DNA from: Acidovorax sp.
GTDB lineage: Bacteria; Pseudomonadota; Gammaproteobacteria; Burkholderiales; Burkholderiaceae_C
Direction: 5' to 3'
Assembly (NCBI GenBank): GCA_030150585.1
Contig: JASLFM010000022.1
Coordinates: 1-5,746 of the forward strand
DNA: 5,746 bases
Shown piece by piece: positions 1 through 5,693 of this stretch. The translations under genes and the position numbers were made by a program. Each line of letters opens with the position of its first letter. Within the stretch, counting starts at the first letter, position 1. The notes beneath the pieces were generated by a model. That model saw only the letters and a list, made by a program, of their open reading frames with translations. It was not told where the DNA came from and searched no databases.

Positions 1-371
1 AGCATCTTCAGGCCGCGCTTCTTGGCGTCGTCGGCGCTGCGGCCCAGCACCTTGATCTGCGCGATGGTGAGGTTGTCCGTCACCGACAGGTGCGGGAACA
101 GCTCGAAGTGCTGGAACACCATGCCCACGCGGCTGCGCAGCTTGGGCAGGTTGGTCTTGGGATCGTGGATGGCCGTGCCGTCCACCCAGATCTCGCCCTT
201 CTGCACGGGCTCCAGCGCGTTGATGGTCTTGATGAGCGTGGACTTGCCCGAGCCCGAGGGCCCGCAGACCACGACCACCTCGCCCTTGCTGATGCTGGTG
301 GAGCAGTCGTTCAGCACCTGGAAGCTGCCGTACCACTTGGAGACGTTCTTCAGTTCGATCATTTGGCTCAT
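1..371 (-). CDS. gltL: Glutamate/aspartate ABC transporter ATP-binding protein GltL (3' part cut by window edge)
   Basis: This is the ATPase subunit of a polar amino acid importer; it hydrolyses ATP on the cytoplasmic face of the GltJ/GltK permease. The window holds the first 123 codons of what is normally about 240. Visible parts are an aromatic A-loop (W13-Y14-G15), the Walker A loop GPSGSGKST at residues 37-45, and the Q-loop glutamine Q87 in VGMVFQHFELFPH. The signature motif, Walker B and switch histidine would lie beyond base 1. The ATG at 371 is preceded by GGAGAG four bases upstream. A second ATG in frame (M4, 362) is possible but has no better site. The gene begins 13 nt after the gltK stop, so it is the last visible gene of one operon. 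The family assignment is firm; glutamate/aspartate rather than another polar amino acid is inferred from the GltI partner. Confidence 0.95.
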   Translation of the reverse strand, partial: MSQMIELKNVSKWYGSFQVLNDCSTSISKGEVVVVCGPSGSGKSTLIKTINALEPVQKGEIWVDGTAIHDPKTNLPKLRSRVGMVFQHFELFPHLSVTDNLTIAQIKVLGRSADDAKKRGLKM

Positions 372-384
372 GTTTCTCTCCGGA

Positions 385-1056
385 TCAGCGGATGATGGCG
401 ATCTTCTTGTGCAGGCGCTTCACGGCCCAGGACAGCGCGTAGCAGATGATGAAATAGGCCACGGCGGCAGCCAGGTAGGCCTCAATGGGGCGGCCGAAAT
501 TCTTGCCCGCGATCTCGAACCCCTTGAGCATGTCGTAGGCGCCGATGGCATAAACCAGCGAAGTATCCTGGAACAGGATGATGGTCTGCGTGAGCAGCAC
601 CGGCAGCATGTTGCGGAACGCCTGCGGCAGCACCACGAGCTTCATGTTCTGGCCATAGGTCATGCCCAGCGCCTGGCCCGCGAAGACCTGGCCGCGCGGG
701 ATGGACTGGATGCCGGCGCGCATGATTTCGCTGAAGTACGCTGCCTCGAATGCCACGAAGGTGATGATGGCCGAAACCTCAGCGCCGATGGGACGGCCGA
801 TGATCATGGGCACGAGCAGGAAGAACCACAGGATCACCATCACCAGCGGAATGGAGCGCATGCCGTTGACGTAGATGGTGGCAGGAACATCCAGCCACTT
901 CTTCCCCGACAGGCGCATGAGGGCGAGCAACGTGCCGAAGAGCACACCGCCCAAGGTGGCGATGATGGTGAGCATGAGACTGAAGCCCAGCCCCTTGACC
1001 ACGAAGTTGCTGATGAGGTCCCAGGAGAAGAAGGACCAGTCGATGTTCAGGTTCAT
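385..1056 (-). CDS. gltK: Glutamate/aspartate ABC transporter permease GltK
   Basis: This is an inner-membrane permease of the HisM/GltK type, one half of the heterodimeric channel, 223 aa. Hydrophobic stretches lie near residues 22-46, 67-86, 94-115, 150-172 and 193-212, the usual five-helix layout. The region around N64-GMRSIPLV matches the family element after the second helix. The cytoplasmic EAA loop that docks on the ATPase is at about 122-148 (GQVFAGQALGM, then VVLPQAFR). The frame stays open upstream to a TTG at 1083, but I chose the ATG at 1056 because GGGGAGGG sits seven bases before it and the protein then starts MNLNIDW, which suits the family. With this start the gene follows the gltJ stop by a single base, implying translational coupling. 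The C-terminus is short and basic (KRLHKKIAIIR). Confidence 0.94.
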   Translation of the reverse strand: MNLNIDWSFFSWDLISNFVVKGLGFSLMLTIIATLGGVLFGTLLALMRLSGKKWLDVPATIYVNGMRSIPLVMVILWFFLLVPMIIGRPIGAEVSAIITFVAFEAAYFSEIMRAGIQSIPRGQVFAGQALGMTYGQNMKLVVLPQAFRNMLPVLLTQTIILFQDTSLVYAIGAYDMLKGFEIAGKNFGRPIEAYLAAAVAYFIICYALSWAVKRLHKKIAIIR

Positions 1057-1057
1057 G

Positions 1058-1810
1058 TCAGTGCCCTCCCCCGCCGGCAGCAATCAGGCCCGGCACGCGG
1101 GAGCGTTTCTCGATGAAGGCCATGATGCGGTTGATGGCGAAGGCCGAGATCACGTAGAGCACGGTGACGGCCAGGTAGACCTCGACGCCGCGCGCGGTTT
1201 CTTCCTGCGCCTGCATGGCGAACATGGTGAGTTCGGCCACCGAAACGGCGAACGCCACCGACGAGTTCTTGAAGATGTTCATCGTCTCGCTGGTGAGCGG
1301 CGGGATGATGATGCGGAACGCCATGGGCAGCAGCACGTAGCGGTAGTACTGGAACGTGGTGAAGCCCAGCGCCATGCCCGCGTAGCGCTGGCCGCGCGGC
1401 AGCGCCTGGATGCCCGAGCGCACCTGCTCGGCGATACGCGCCGACGTGAAGAAGCCCAGGGCGAAAACCACGAGAACGAAACCCGGCAGCGACTTCATCG
1501 CCGGGAAGATGGCGGGCACCACGTGGTACCAGACGAAGATATGGACCAGCAGCGGAATGTTGCGAAACAGTTCCACCCAGGCGTTGCCCAGACGCACGAT
1601 CCATGGCCTGTCGGGCAGCGTGCGCAAGGTGCCAATCAAGGAGCCGACCACCAGCGCGATGGCCAGCGACAGCAGCGAAACGGACACCGTCCAGCCCCAG
1701 GCCGACAGCATCCAGTCCAGGTAGGTGATATCGCCGTTCTTGCCGAAGCAGCTTTGCCCCACCTCTTGGGTAATGGTGTCCTGGCAGAACACCTGCCATT
1801 CCCAACTCAT
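1058..1810 (-). CDS. gltJ: Glutamate/aspartate ABC transporter permease GltJ
   Basis: This is the partner permease of GltK, 250 aa, in the inner membrane. The family element VELFRNIPLLV is at residues 79-89 and the EAA loop at 140-166 (GQRYAGMALGF, then VLLPMAFR). Hydrophobic segments lie near 38-62, 85-101, 110-127, about 170-195 and 213-235. The ATG at 1810 follows an AAAGGGG ribosome site seven bases upstream. It lies 111 nt downstream of gltI, with a terminator hairpin in the gap, and runs almost directly into gltK. The N-terminal segment before the first helix is longer than I recall for E. coli GltJ: about 20 residues instead of about 9 lie between the conserved WxxF and TYLxW elements, and the insert carries two cysteines (C9 and C21). 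The C-terminus ends in a glycine-rich tail. Confidence 0.95.
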   Translation of the reverse strand: MSWEWQVFCQDTITQEVGQSCFGKNGDITYLDWMLSAWGWTVSVSLLSLAIALVVGSLIGTLRTLPDRPWIVRLGNAWVELFRNIPLLVHIFVWYHVVPAIFPAMKSLPGFVLVVFALGFFTSARIAEQVRSGIQALPRGQRYAGMALGFTTFQYYRYVLLPMAFRIIIPPLTSETMNIFKNSSVAFAVSVAELTMFAMQAQEETARGVEVYLAVTVLYVISAFAINRIMAFIEKRSRVPGLIAAGGGGH

Positions 1811-1867
1811 ACGAGTACCCCTTTATTCAAAGTCCGCGTCGCACGGCGAGCCCGCGCCCGCCGCGCA

Positions 1868-1906
1868 ACAAAAAACGCCCCTTCCGACCGCTGGGCAGAA
1901 GGGGCG
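1868..1906 (-). terminator. Intrinsic terminator/attenuator between gltI and gltJ
   Basis: Read on the minus strand, a perfect 9-bp stem (CGCCCCTTC with GAAGGGGCG, plus positions 1876-1884 and 1898-1906) encloses a 13-nt loop and is followed immediately by six U residues (A-run at 1870-1875). It starts 15 nt after the gltI stop codon. This is the classic intrinsic terminator form. Because gltJKL continue downstream on the same strand with no obvious promoter of their own, I infer partial termination or 3'-end protection that gives more binding protein than permease. Confidence 0.85.
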
Positions 1907-1921
1907 GCACAGGCGAGGTGC

Positions 1922-2821
1922 TTACTTGGTTTCGTAAGCTTCCATGGGCTTGTCGTTCGGATGGGCCCAGGCTTCCTTCGTGGCTTCGGACAGCGGCAGA
2001 CCGATCTTCACGTTGGCCGGCGGGATGGGCTGCATGAACCACTTGTCATAGAGCTTGGCCAGCGAGCCATCGGCGATCTGGCGCTTGATGGAATCGTCCA
2101 CGGCCTTCTTGAAGGCGGGGTCGTCCTTGCGCAGCATGCAGGCGATGGGCTCCACCGACAGGACTTCGCCCACGATCTTGTAGTCGCTGGGGTTCTTGGA
2201 CTTGGAAATGTTGGCGGCCAGGATGGAGCCGTCCATGATGAAGGCGTCGGCACGGCCGGTTTCCAGCATCAGGAAGCTGTCGGCATGGTCCTTGCCCATG
2301 ACTTCCTTGAAGTTCAGGCCTTCGGCACGCTTGTTCTTGCGCAGGGTCTGCACCGAGGTGGTACCCGTCGTGGTCACGATGGTCTTGCCGTTCAGGTCCT
2401 TGATGCCGGTGATGCCCGACTTGGCGTTCACGGCGATGCGCACTTCCTCGACGTAGGTGGTCACCGCGAAAGCCACTTCCTTCTGGCGGGCGGCGCTGTT
2501 GGTCGTGGAGCCGCACTCGATGTCCACCGTGCCATTGGTCACGAGCGGAATGCGGTTTTGCGAGGTGACGGGCTGGTACTTGATGTCCAGCTTCGCCAGG
2601 CCAAGCTGCTTCTGGATGTCCGCCAGAATGTGCTCGCCCATTTCGGTGTGGAAGCCGACGTACTTGCCATTGCCCAGGGTATAGCCCAGGCCCGACGATT
2701 CACGCACACCCAAGGTGACGCTGCCCGATGCCTTGATCTTGGCAAGGGTGTCGCCTGCCTGCGCGAATGCGCCAGTCACGGCCAGGGCGGTCACGGCAAC
2801 CGCCAGCAATTGCTTCTTCAT
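1922..2821 (-). CDS. gltI: Periplasmic glutamate/aspartate-binding protein GltI
   Basis: This is the solute-binding protein (SBP_bac_3 family, 299 aa) that captures acidic amino acids in the periplasm and delivers them to GltJK. A Sec signal peptide occupies residues 1-20 (MKKQ, hydrophobic core, cleavage after AFA before QAGD). Positions matching the ligand pocket of E. coli GltI, as I recall that structure, are all kept: R40 in VRESS, S87 and R90 in SQNR, S105 and T107 in ECGSTTN, and H179 in KDHADSF. Two cysteines of the mature protein, C103 and C228, lie at positions also cysteine in E. coli GltI and could pair. The N-lobe reads RESSGLGYTLGN rather than the RESSVPFSY of E. coli, a local difference near the pocket. 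The ATG at 2821 has AGGAG (2827-2831) five bases upstream, the best ribosome site in the cluster. Confidence 0.95.
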   Translation of the reverse strand: MKKQLLAVAVTALAVTGAFAQAGDTLAKIKASGSVTLGVRESSGLGYTLGNGKYVGFHTEMGEHILADIQKQLGLAKLDIKYQPVTSQNRIPLVTNGTVDIECGSTTNSAARQKEVAFAVTTYVEEVRIAVNAKSGITGIKDLNGKTIVTTTGTTSVQTLRKNKRAEGLNFKEVMGKDHADSFLMLETGRADAFIMDGSILAANISKSKNPSDYKIVGEVLSVEPIACMLRKDDPAFKKAVDDSIKRQIADGSLAKLYDKWFMQPIPPANVKIGLPLSEATKEAWAHPNDKPMEAYETK

Positions 2822-2930
2822 ACAAACTCCTTATGGGTGAAGCGGAAGGGAAGGATTTTAGGGATTCGCAGCGCGGCGTTTGCCAGCATGGCGAATTCCA
2901 TGCGAAACATCATTGTGCAGGGCTATGGCC
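2822..2930 (-). promoter_or_regulatory. gltI upstream spacer with possible promoter and operator
   Basis: This 109-nt gap separates the two binding-protein genes. On the minus strand it contains TAAAAT (2855-2860), five of six matches to a -10 box, about 34 nt before the start codon, but no convincing -35 at 16-18 nt. Further upstream is a perfect dyad, GCATGG-N6-CCATGC (2886-2903), with its centre about 46 bp before the predicted start site. No terminator is visible after the upstream gene, so read-through into gltI is also likely. The presence of an independent promoter is inference. Confidence 0.4.
2886..2903. repeat. 18-bp inverted repeat upstream of gltI (candidate operator)
   Basis: Six-base perfect arms GCATGG and CCATGC flank the six bases CGAATT. 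The element sits between the two binding-protein genes, upstream of the possible gltI -10. There is no U-run after it on either strand, so it is not a terminator. A regulator site is possible; its partner is unknown. Confidence 0.35.
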
Positions 2931-3818
2931 TCAGAAGGGGACCTGATCCGTAGGGTATTTCCAGAAGTCCCGCAGCAGGTAGCTCACCGGAAGGTTCAGC
3001 GCTTTTCCATGGGGGGGAATGGGCTGGGCGAACCATTTGTCGTAGATGGGGTAGATCTCGCGGCTGGTGATCAGGCGGCGCATTTCCTCGTCCACGAGCT
3101 TTTTGAACGCCGGATCGTTCTTGGGCAGCATGATCGCGAGCGGCTCGGTGGTCACGAAGCGGCCCACCACTTTGAGTGCTTTGGGGTCCGGGCGGCTGGA
3201 GGCCAGTCCGTAGAGCAGCACATCGTCCATCACGAAGGCGTCGGCCTCGCCTTTTTCCACCATCTCGACGGCGCGCGCGTGGTCGGGCGCCTCCAGCAGG
3301 GTGATGCCCATGAGCCGTTCGCGGTTGGCCTGGTCGGCAGCCTTGAGGGGCGTCGTGCCCTTGGTGGAGACCAGCTTCTTGCCCGCAAGGTCTTCCATGC
3401 GGTCGATGTTGCTCGACGCCCGTACCAGCAGGCGCGCACCGGTGATGAAGTGAGGGATCGTGAACGCCACCTTCTCGCGGCGCTCGGCGTTGTTGGTCGT
3501 GGAGCCGCACTCCAGGTCGGCCTTGCCCTGAGCCACCATGTCCACGCGGTTGGCGGGCGTGACCTGCAGGAACTCGACGGCCATGTCCTTCATGCCTGTC
3601 TTCTTGCGCACCACCTCGGCCAGGCGCAGGCACAGGTCCACGGCGTAGCCGATCGCCTTGCCACCCTCCACGTACGAGAACGGCACCGAAGACTCGCGGT
3701 GCGCGATCACCAGCTTGCCCCCCGCGGCCACGCGCTCGAGAACCCCCTGCGCGCTGGCGCCTGCGGCGCAGCACAGGAGCGCGAGCCCCCATGCCATGTT
3801 CCGGTGCTGATGTTTCAT
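2931..3818 (-). CDS. Second, divergent GltI-like amino acid-binding protein
   Basis: This is a second periplasmic binding protein of the SBP_bac_3 family, 295 aa, paralogous to the adjacent gltI. The signal peptide spans residues 1-23 (basic MKHQHR start, hydrophobic core, cleavage after ASA before QG); no lipobox is present. Retained pocket positions include R41 in HRESSVPFSY (closer to E. coli GltI than the neighbour is), R91, S106 in ECGSTTNN and H180 in PDHARAV. Two changes stand out. The SQNR element has become PANR, so the serine expected to contact the ligand is P88. The cysteine that matches C228 of GltI is I229, leaving C104 without that partner, although C63 is new. It probably shares the GltJKL permease, as it has no permease of its own. 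The ATG at 3818 has only a weak GGA nine bases upstream; a TTG at 3851 would remove the clean signal peptide start. Confidence 0.9.
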   Translation of the reverse strand: MKHQHRNMAWGLALLCCAAGASAQGVLERVAAGGKLVIAHRESSVPFSYVEGGKAIGYAVDLCLRLAEVVRKKTGMKDMAVEFLQVTPANRVDMVAQGKADLECGSTTNNAERREKVAFTIPHFITGARLLVRASSNIDRMEDLAGKKLVSTKGTTPLKAADQANRERLMGITLLEAPDHARAVEMVEKGEADAFVMDDVLLYGLASSRPDPKALKVVGRFVTTEPLAIMLPKNDPAFKKLVDEEMRRLITSREIYPIYDKWFAQPIPPHGKALNLPVSYLLRDFWKYPTDQVPF

Positions 3819-4012
3819 ACGATGGTTCCGTGAAGAGAGGTCCGATCCCAAGCAAATTCTGCGCCCACCAGGGCATACCGGGAAAGGGCCGTGCCGCCAG
3901 GGGGCCGGTCAACGAGCCGCCACAGAGGGCACGGCGCAGACTGTACGTGTGCGCCCTGCAGAACTCCAATGCCGATTGCGGGCGCAATCATGCACATTTT
4001 TTATGTCCGTAT
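3819..4012 (-). promoter_or_regulatory. Leader/promoter spacer of the binding-protein operon, rich in inverted repeats
   Basis: This 194-nt gap lies between the stop of the LysR gene and the first binding-protein gene and should contain the operon promoter. No strong sigma70 pair is visible; a TTGACC -35-like hexamer on the minus strand (about 3907-3912) lacks a matching -10, and TTGGAG with TACAGT at 18-nt spacing is a weak alternative. Self-complementary arms are dense: GATTGCG-N2-CGCAATC (3974-3989), TGCGCCC/GGGCGCA (3950-3956 with 3980-3986), GGCGCA/TGCGCC (3933-3938 with 3950-3955) and GCCGTGCC/GGCACGGC (3888-3895 with 3928-3935). The first three share arms and cannot all form at once. 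The stretch at 3990-4017 is AT-rich compared with its surroundings. Confidence 0.5.
3974..3989. repeat. 16-bp palindrome downstream of the LysR gene
   Basis: Seven-base perfect arms GATTGCG and CGCAATC are separated by two bases. It starts 24 nt after the LysR stop codon. On the minus strand no U-run follows, so it is a poor intrinsic terminator. On the plus strand a T-run occurs seven bases later, but no plus-strand gene ends here. An operator for the binding-protein operon or a factor-assisted 3' end are both possible. Confidence 0.4.
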
Positions 4013-4951
4013 TTACCCTAGGCATGGGCCACCATGCTCCTGCAGGAAGGCCCAGAGCGCCTGGGCCGTGCCCTTGGGTGCCTCTTTGCCGGCAGGCTTC
4101 TCGCGGTAGGCGCGTACATCCATGACCATCTGCAGCCCCTGCAGCTCGGGGGGGGCTGCGCTCACCAGCTTGCGCGCGCGCAGCTCCCTGCGCACGGCGC
4201 TGTGCGGCAGGAAGGCGAGGCCGTGCCCTTCGAGCGCCATGGCCTTGAGCCCCTCGGCCATGTCGGTCTCGTAGACCCGGTCCAGGTGGATCGGCGTACC
4301 CGACTCCTTGAGGATCAGGTCGGTGAGGCGGCCCAGGTAGGCGCCCGGCGCGTAGCCCAGGTAGGGCAGCGGGTCGCCCGCGCGCCCCGGCAGGCGGTAG
4401 ATCGGCTGCCCGTTCGCATCGGGCTTGGCGTAGGGCGCGAGCGCCTCCTGCCCCAGGCTCACCATCTCGTAGCGGTCCGCATCGAGCTGGAACGGCTGCG
4501 AGGGGTGGTGGTAGGCGATCAGCAGGTCGCAGCCGCCCTCGACAAGGCGCATCACGGCATCGTGCACATTGAGCGCGATGAGGCGGCTCTTGAAGGGGCC
4601 GAACTGCTCGTGCAGGCTCGACACCCAGGCGGGGAAGAACGTGAACGCGAGCGTGTGCGGCACGGCGAAGGCGATCACGTCCTTGCCCGTGGTGGTGTGG
4701 GCCCGCAGCATGGCGCGCGTGTTCTGCAACGCCTGCAGCATCTCGAGCGCCTGGTCGTACAGCGTCTTGCCCGCGGGCGTGAGCCGCGTGGGGTAGGAGC
4801 TGCGGTCCACGAGGTCGGCTCCGGCCCAGGCCTCCAGGGCCTGGATGCGCCGCGAGAACGCCGGCTGGGTGACGTGGCGCAACTGGGCCGACCGGCTGAA
4901 GCTGCGCGTTTCGGCGAGGCTGACGAAGTCCTCGAGCCACTTGGTTTCCAT
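4013..4951 (-). CDS. LysR-type transcriptional regulator, HypT/YjiE-like
   Basis: This is a DNA-binding regulator of 312 aa, a normal length for the family. The N-terminal winged helix-turn-helix includes about residues 18-40 (FSRSAQLRHVTQPAFSRRI, then QALE), followed by the family LTPAGK wing element near 57-62 and a linker helix to about 90. The remainder is the periplasmic-binding-like effector domain, with YLGRLTDLIL and GHGLAFLPHSAV as recognisable stretches. The opening ETKWLEDFVSL, the QPAFSRRI core and those C-terminal stretches resemble, from memory, E. coli HypT (YjiE/QseD), a hypochlorite-responsive regulator. I do not infer the same signal. I chose the ATG at 4951 because METKW is the natural family start; an in-frame ATG at 5026 would add 25 residues with no ribosome site. 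No Shine-Dalgarno sequence lies close to 4951. Divergence from the TRAP genes suggests these as its target. Confidence 0.92.
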   Translation of the reverse strand: METKWLEDFVSLAETRSFSRSAQLRHVTQPAFSRRIQALEAWAGADLVDRSSYPTRLTPAGKTLYDQALEMLQALQNTRAMLRAHTTTGKDVIAFAVPHTLAFTFFPAWVSSLHEQFGPFKSRLIALNVHDAVMRLVEGGCDLLIAYHHPSQPFQLDADRYEMVSLGQEALAPYAKPDANGQPIYRLPGRAGDPLPYLGYAPGAYLGRLTDLILKESGTPIHLDRVYETDMAEGLKAMALEGHGLAFLPHSAVRRELRARKLVSAAPPELQGLQMVMDVRAYREKPAGKEAPKGTAQALWAFLQEHGGPCLG

Positions 4952-4958
4952 GGGCCGA

Positions 4959-4976
4959 TTATCCGCGCGCCGCCAT
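4959..4976 (-). promoter_or_regulatory. Possible five-codon leader ORF before the LysR gene
   Basis: On the minus strand a strong Shine-Dalgarno run (AGGAGG at 4981-4986, within a GGAGGAGGGGGG tract) stands directly before ATG at 4976, which opens a five-codon frame (MAARG) ending in TAA at 4959. The LysR ATG lies seven bases further on. This could let ribosomes load and reinitiate on the regulator gene. It may equally be chance in a G-rich tract; conservation would decide. Confidence 0.2.
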
Positions 4977-4993
4977 CCCCCCTCCTCCGGGCA

Positions 4994-5006
4994 TGCACCA
5001 TGTGCA
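4994..5006. promoter_or_regulatory. Candidate LysR-type regulator box (T-N11-A dyad)
   Basis: TGCAC-CAT-GTGCA is a perfect five-base-arm inverted repeat that begins with T and ends with A exactly 11 bases apart, the canonical LysR-family recognition form. It lies 43 bp before the regulator start codon and about 130 bp before dctQ, in the divergent spacer. A further TGCAC half site occurs at 5073-5077. Binding by the adjacent regulator is inferred from position and form. Confidence 0.6.
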
Positions 5007-5023
5007 CGCTTAGTAACGGGCCG

Positions 5024-5029
5024 CATAAT
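5024..5029 (+). promoter_or_regulatory. Possible -10 element for the TRAP operon
   Basis: CATAAT matches five of six bases of the sigma70 -10 box. At 17-nt spacing the -35 position would be TGTGCA (5001-5006), a poor match that overlaps the LysR-type box. A weak -35 covered by an activator site is what a LysR-dependent promoter commonly looks like. The predicted start near 5036 would leave a 5' leader of about 100 nt. Confidence 0.4.
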
Positions 5030-5135
5030 GACGAGCCGCACCGACCGGGTGCCTTCGTTTCCAGCCCCAGGTTGCACAACACCGCCGGGCAGAGAGACTG
5101 CATTGCCATGTTTGTTCTTCTGATTCCCTGCGTCC

Positions 5136-5693
5136 ATGCCATCCACCCCTCCCCCTGTGCCGCACGACGATGCGCCCTCCGTCGGTGCACCCGGAGCTGA
5201 CGAGCCCCGCTCGCTGCGTCTGGAAGACTGGCTCACCGTCATCGTGATGGCGCTGCTCGCGCTCATCACCTTCGCCAATGTGCTGGTGCGCTACTTCACC
5301 AATTCCTCCTTCGCATGGACGGAGGAGATTTCCGTGTTCCTCATGATCCTGCTGGCCATGGTGGCCGGCTCGGCCGCCGTGGCGCGCGACGTGCACATCC
5401 GCATCGAGTGGTTCGCCGAAGGCGGCTCCGCGCGCCGCCGCCAGGCGCTCGCACGCTTCGGCGCGCTCATGGTGGCGCTGCTGTTCGGCGCCATCGCCGT
5501 GCTCAGCGTGGGCGTGGTGTGGGACGACTTCCGCTTCGAGGAAACCTCGCCCGGCATCGGCGTGCCGCAGTGGTGGTACTCGGTGTGGCTACCCGTGTTC
5601 TCGGCGCTCATCACCTGGCGCGCCGTCGGCCTGTTCATCCGCCGCGGCCGCCAGGCGCCGCCGGAAAACCACCACGGGGACTTCCAAGCATGA
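5136..5693 (+). CDS. dctQ: TRAP transporter small permease, DctQ family
   Basis: This is the four-helix small membrane subunit of a tripartite ATP-independent periplasmic transporter, 185 aa, driven by an ion gradient together with DctM and a DctP binding protein. Transmembrane segments fit at about residues 32-53, 64-83, 107-128 and 149-168. The family pattern is clear: NVLVRYF at 48-54, WTEEIS at 61-66, then AVARDVHIRIEWF at 81-93. An unusually proline- and acid-rich cytoplasmic tail of about 25 residues precedes helix 1. The ATG at 5136 has no clear ribosome site; an ATG at 5108 is out of frame, and a GTG at 5157 would shorten the tail but also lacks one. The stop overlaps the next gene's start (ATGA). 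The substrate cannot be named from this subunit; organic acids are common for the family. Confidence 0.92.
   Translation: MPSTPPPVPHDDAPSVGAPGADEPRSLRLEDWLTVIVMALLALITFANVLVRYFTNSSFAWTEEISVFLMILLAMVAGSAAVARDVHIRIEWFAEGGSARRRQALARFGALMVALLFGAIAVLSVGVVWDDFRFEETSPGIGVPQWWYSVWLPVFSALITWRAVGLFIRRGRQAPPENHHGDFQA

Larger units (their letters stand above)
4952..5135. promoter_or_regulatory. Divergent regulatory spacer between the LysR gene and dctQ
   Basis: This 184-nt gap has no gene of its own. It contains the T-N11-A box, the possible dctQ -10 and the short leader frame described separately. On the minus strand GATAAT (4958-4963) lies six bases before the regulator ATG, which would give a leaderless transcript if used as a -10, but it has no -35 partner. 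The part from about 5040 to 5135 would be the dctQ leader; I see no strong hairpin or ribosome site in it. Confidence 0.6.

Noticed and set aside
2870..2885. Possible sigma54 promoter upstream of gltI (TGGCA with GC ten bases after GG, minus strand)
   Set aside because: The -24 part matches but the -12 part reads GCGC instead of TTGC, and no enhancer-type regulator is in view. The spacing match alone is expected by chance.
875..2953. A very long open frame (about 690 codons) on the plus strand across gltK, gltJ and gltI
   Set aside because: It runs antisense to three clearly recognised genes, its translation is low-complexity and rich in H, R, D, G and Q, and such frames are common opposite GC-rich genes.
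3974..4003. Plus-strand hairpin followed by a T-run, resembling a terminator
   Set aside because: The T-run starts seven bases after the stem and no plus-strand gene ends here.
5024..5026. In-frame upstream ATG at 5026 as the LysR gene start
   Set aside because: It adds 25 residues unlike the family, has no ribosome site and would run through the candidate regulator box.
4034..5200. Long plus-strand open frame antisense to the LysR gene, with other long shadow frames at 22-1116, 2880-3833 and 3909-4940
   Set aside because: All overlap genes with clear family motifs; none shows a motif, signal peptide or ribosome site of its own.
5108..5200. ATG at 5108 opening a short plus-strand frame before dctQ (MFVLLIPC...)
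   Set aside because: It is out of frame with dctQ, overlaps its 5' end and soon becomes arginine/cysteine-rich with no family likeness.
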